DNA from: Caulobacter sp. 73W
GTDB taxonomy: Bacteria > Pseudomonadota > Alphaproteobacteria > Caulobacterales > Caulobacteraceae
Length of the DNA: 64,000 bases
Direction of reading: 5' to 3'
Assembly (NCBI RefSeq): GCF_041021955.1
Contig: NZ_CP158375.1
Span: forward strand, 2,418,001 to 2,482,000
The position numbers and the translations under genes are program-made. This document shows, in pieces, positions 62,007-64,000 of the stretch (its first letter is position 1; each line of letters begins with the position of its first letter). Below the pieces are notes generated by a model. It ran no database searches and was not told the origin of the DNA. It worked only from the letters and a program-made list of their open reading frames with translations.

Positions 62007-63418
62007 TAGACGAAAGCCATGGGCGTGTCCTTGGCCGGCAGGCACGAGCGATCCACCGGCTTGGACGGGTCGAGGAAGTAGTTGCGCACCATCTTGCGTG
62101 TGCAGGCGCTGGTCCCGGCCACGCCATGGGTGGCGTTGGTGACAATGACCACCTGGCTGCCGACATAGCCCTTGGCCGCCGCCTCGGTCAGCTCCGGCGG
62201 GCAGCCGGGGTCGATTTCGGCGGCCAGGAACAGGGTCGGGATCTTCGTCTTCACGGGCTGCTGCTCGACCGGCCAGACCTTGCCCCAGTTCACGGCGGCG
62301 CAGATGTCGTGGATGCGCTCCATCGGCGCGACCATCAGCTCGGCCACCGCATCGCCCTTGGCGCCGGCCATGATCCCCGCGCGCTTCTCGAAGGGGATCT
62401 CCTCCTTGCACAGGTGGGTCATGAACTGGCCCTCCGAATAGTAGTCGCGGGAGGCCATGAACTCGTCCACGGGCGACATGTCGCCGGTGATGATCTTCGA
62501 TAGCTGCTGCGGCAGGACGGGCGCGGCGAAGTAGCTGGCGTCCATCAGGTAGCCGCCCAGGTCATCGGCGCTATAGGTCTTGCCGCCGATGGTCTGCGGA
62601 CCGGCCATGAACTTGGCGGCCATCGTCTGCAGGCGGGCCTTCAGGTTCGGATAGCGGCTGGCGCATTCGGTAATCGCCTCGCACTTGGCCATGACCACGT
62701 ACAGCGAGCTGGCGACCATCTCCGGCCCGCCGACCGTCCAGGCTGCCTCCGGCGGCCAGGGGCTGTCCTGCACCACGGCGCGCACGCCTTCCGGCGCATG
62801 GGTCTGGACCGCCGCCTCGATGCGCGTGCCATAGGAGCCGCCATAGAGGTCGATCTGGCCCAGCTTGAGGGCCTTGCGCATGTCCTGAACGTCGCGAGCG
62901 ACTTCTACGGCGTTGTAGCGGGTCAGGTCGACGCCCTGGGCCCGGAACGCCTTCAGGCAGGCGATGATGCCGTCGGCGTCCTTCTTGGACGGCGGGCCGG
63001 CGTCGGTCAGGGCCGTGCCTGGGCAGTTCATGTTCGGCTGGCTCAGGCCCGTGCCGCGATGGTCGAAGAATATCCAGTCCTGGTCGACCGCGATGAACTC
63101 CTTCGCCGCCGGGCGCTTCAGCCGGGCGGGCACGCTCTCAACCGCGTCGCCGCCGGGGCCGCCGTGGAAATAGACGACCGGCGGCAGGCCCTTGGGTTCC
63201 AGCGCGCGTACGATGGCGACGGGGAAGGTGATGCGGCGCGACTTCGGATCGCCTCGCGCCTCGTCCACCGTCATGGTTCCGCAGTCCACCTTGTAGGGCG
63301 CGCCGGCATAGTCGCCCACGCACGCGCCAGGTGTGAACTGCGGCTCGGCCGCCTTGGCCGCGCCGGCTGCGACCAGGAACGCAACGCCCGCCAAAGGCGC
63401 CCACAAGGAACGGATCAT
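62003..63418 (-). CDS. Exported alpha/beta hydrolase, TAP-like peptidase
   Basis: A 471-residue exported hydrolase. A signal peptide (about 1-24, ending A-K-A-A) precedes an alpha/beta-hydrolase fold. The H-G-G-P-G-G oxyanion motif is near residue 90, F-F-D-H-R-G-T-G-L-S follows, and the catalytic Ser is in Y-G-G-S-Y-G-T near residue 195. The C-terminal TAP-like domain (about 360-470) carries the Asp in L-A-A-E-I-D-P and His in N-A-T-H-G-V. Relatives are tripeptidyl or prolyl aminopeptidases. GGGGAGA is upstream of the ATG. Confidence 0.88.
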   Translation of the reverse strand: MIRSLWAPLAGVAFLVAAGAAKAAEPQFTPGACVGDYAGAPYKVDCGTMTVDEARGDPKSRRITFPVAIVRALEPKGLPPVVYFHGGPGGDAVESVPARLKRPAAKEFIAVDQDWIFFDHRGTGLSQPNMNCPGTALTDAGPPSKKDADGIIACLKAFRAQGVDLTRYNAVEVARDVQDMRKALKLGQIDLYGGSYGTRIEAAVQTHAPEGVRAVVQDSPWPPEAAWTVGGPEMVASSLYVVMAKCEAITECASRYPNLKARLQTMAAKFMAGPQTIGGKTYSADDLGGYLMDASYFAAPVLPQQLSKIITGDMSPVDEFMASRDYYSEGQFMTHLCKEEIPFEKRAGIMAGAKGDAVAELMVAPMERIHDICAAVNWGKVWPVEQQPVKTKIPTLFLAAEIDPGCPPELTEAAAKGYVGSQVVIVTNATHGVAGTSACTRKMVRNYFLDPSKPVDRSCLPAKDTPMAFVY

Positions 63419-63553
63419 CTTCTCTCCCCGAAATTCGAACGGCCATAGGTCGCCAGAACAGCCCGCCGCGCAAGGGCCTGCCCCTGCGGCAGGGCGGCGG
63501 CGCCGTAGAATTACGAGATCGATCCCCTACACGCATGGCGCGATAAGCCCGCC

Positions 63554-63727
63554 ATGGACCCTGAGTTCGAAACCTCTCCCTGGCCCCTGGTCGTCGTCGG
63601 TCTGATCGGCGGCGGCGGCGCCTTGGCGGCCTACATGGACGGCCGGCCGGCGCTGACGGCGCTCGTCTGCGTGGCGACGCTCGCCTCCATGGTGATCGTC
63701 CATCGCATGGCGCGCGATAAGGATTAG
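63554..63727 (+). CDS. Small two-helix membrane protein
   Basis: A 57-residue frame (MDPEFETSPWPLVVVGLIGG...) with two hydrophobic helices, an A-Y-M-D-G-R-P turn between them and a basic end (H-R-M-A-R-D-K-D). No strong ribosome site is seen. Codon choice is typical of the genome. Divergent from the TAP-like hydrolase and upstream of the cysteine synthase. Function unknown. Confidence 0.5.
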   Translation: MDPEFETSPWPLVVVGLIGGGGALAAYMDGRPALTALVCVATLASMVIVHRMARDKD

Positions 63728-63901
63728 GCCGCACGACGGTAGCGCAGATCGTGCGCTTCCCGCCCTTGCGCCAGCCCGCCGCGATCACCACGCTTTTGTC
63801 GCGCAACGATTTCTCGCCATCCATCGCGGACCGGCTTTCGAACTTGCGCGATTTGCCTCTAGAAGAGGGCAATTCCATCGTTTTCAGGCGGAGACTTCGC
63901 C

Positions 63902-64000
63902 ATGACCGACCAACTTCCGACCGCGCCCAAGGCGCAGTCCTCCGCTCTCGACCTGATCGGCTCGACCCCGATGATCGAGGTCCGCAACATCGACACCGGC
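63902..64000 (+). CDS. cysK: Cysteine synthase (3' end outside window)
   Basis: The first 33 residues only: MTDQLPTAPKAQSSALDLIG then S-T-P-M-I-E-V-R-N. The D-L-I-G-x-T-P start is the classic N-terminus of PLP-dependent cysteine synthase/beta-synthase enzymes. GGCGGAG precedes the ATG. The lysine that binds PLP lies beyond the window, so the exact subtype is open. Confidence 0.75.
   Translation, partial: MTDQLPTAPKAQSSALDLIGSTPMIEVRNIDTG

Overview
The window is a GC-rich alphaproteobacterial chromosome segment, most likely from the Caulobacteraceae and probably the genus Caulobacter. Supporting signs are a Tad/Cpa pilus locus with a perfect CtrA-type box (TTAA-N7-TTAA) upstream, GCTAAA-type -10 elements, three TonB-dependent receptors, and a protein carrying a domain that closely resembles the LPS-anchoring N-terminal domain of the Caulobacter S-layer protein RsaA. 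No insertion sequences, phage genes or CRISPR arrays were seen. All family assignments come from reading the translated sequence; no database search was possible.

Layout. 1-3.8 kb: the end of an alginate-export-type outer-membrane protein, a YnfA-type membrane protein, a divergent LysR/pirin pair and a small gene. 3.8-9.7 kb: a caa3-type terminal oxidase island on the minus strand (CtaG-type assembly factor, cytochrome b561, lipoprotein cytochrome c, CtaC with a fused cytochrome c, CtaD with a fused subunit III), interrupted by a plus-strand diheme cytochrome c. 10-14 kb: a secreted protein, a small protein with a paralogue at 27.2 kb, a PAS-GGDEF-EAL protein and a DUF2059-type protein. 14-24.5 kb: a compact Tad operon on the minus strand, read cpaB-cpaC-cpaE-cpaF-tadB-tadC-tadD-small gene-tadG-flp-tadE-cpaA. 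It has the pilin near its distal end, no cpaD, and a CpaE whose Walker A motif is lost. 24.6-27.5 kb: the RsaA-domain protein, an XRE regulator and a structured intergenic region.

27.7-37.5 kb: a TonB receptor with an M14 peptidase, then an ECF sigma/anti-sigma/STN-type TonB receptor module of the FecI-FecR-FecA kind. 37.6-44.8 kb: succinate-type CoA transferase, RcnB-like protein, tRNA-Glu, transketolase and GalU. 44.8-48.2 kb: a TetR-MFS-HlyD efflux operon behind a 22-bp palindrome. 48.2-59.9 kb: NAD synthetase and sugar or envelope genes (ManC, BcsB, TrhO, AGE epimerase, GmhB, RmlD, transaldolase-family aldolase). 60-64 kb: a third TonB receptor, a TAP-like hydrolase, a small membrane protein and the start of a cysteine synthase.

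The most interesting area is 24.5-26.6 kb. The same 13-bp inverted repeat, ACCCA-N3-TGGGT, lies just downstream of the predicted cpaB start site and also upstream of the RsaA-domain gene. This suggests that pilus assembly and a surface-anchored protein share a regulator. Four convergent gene pairs also end in a shared CTAG, which supplies the stop codon on both strands.
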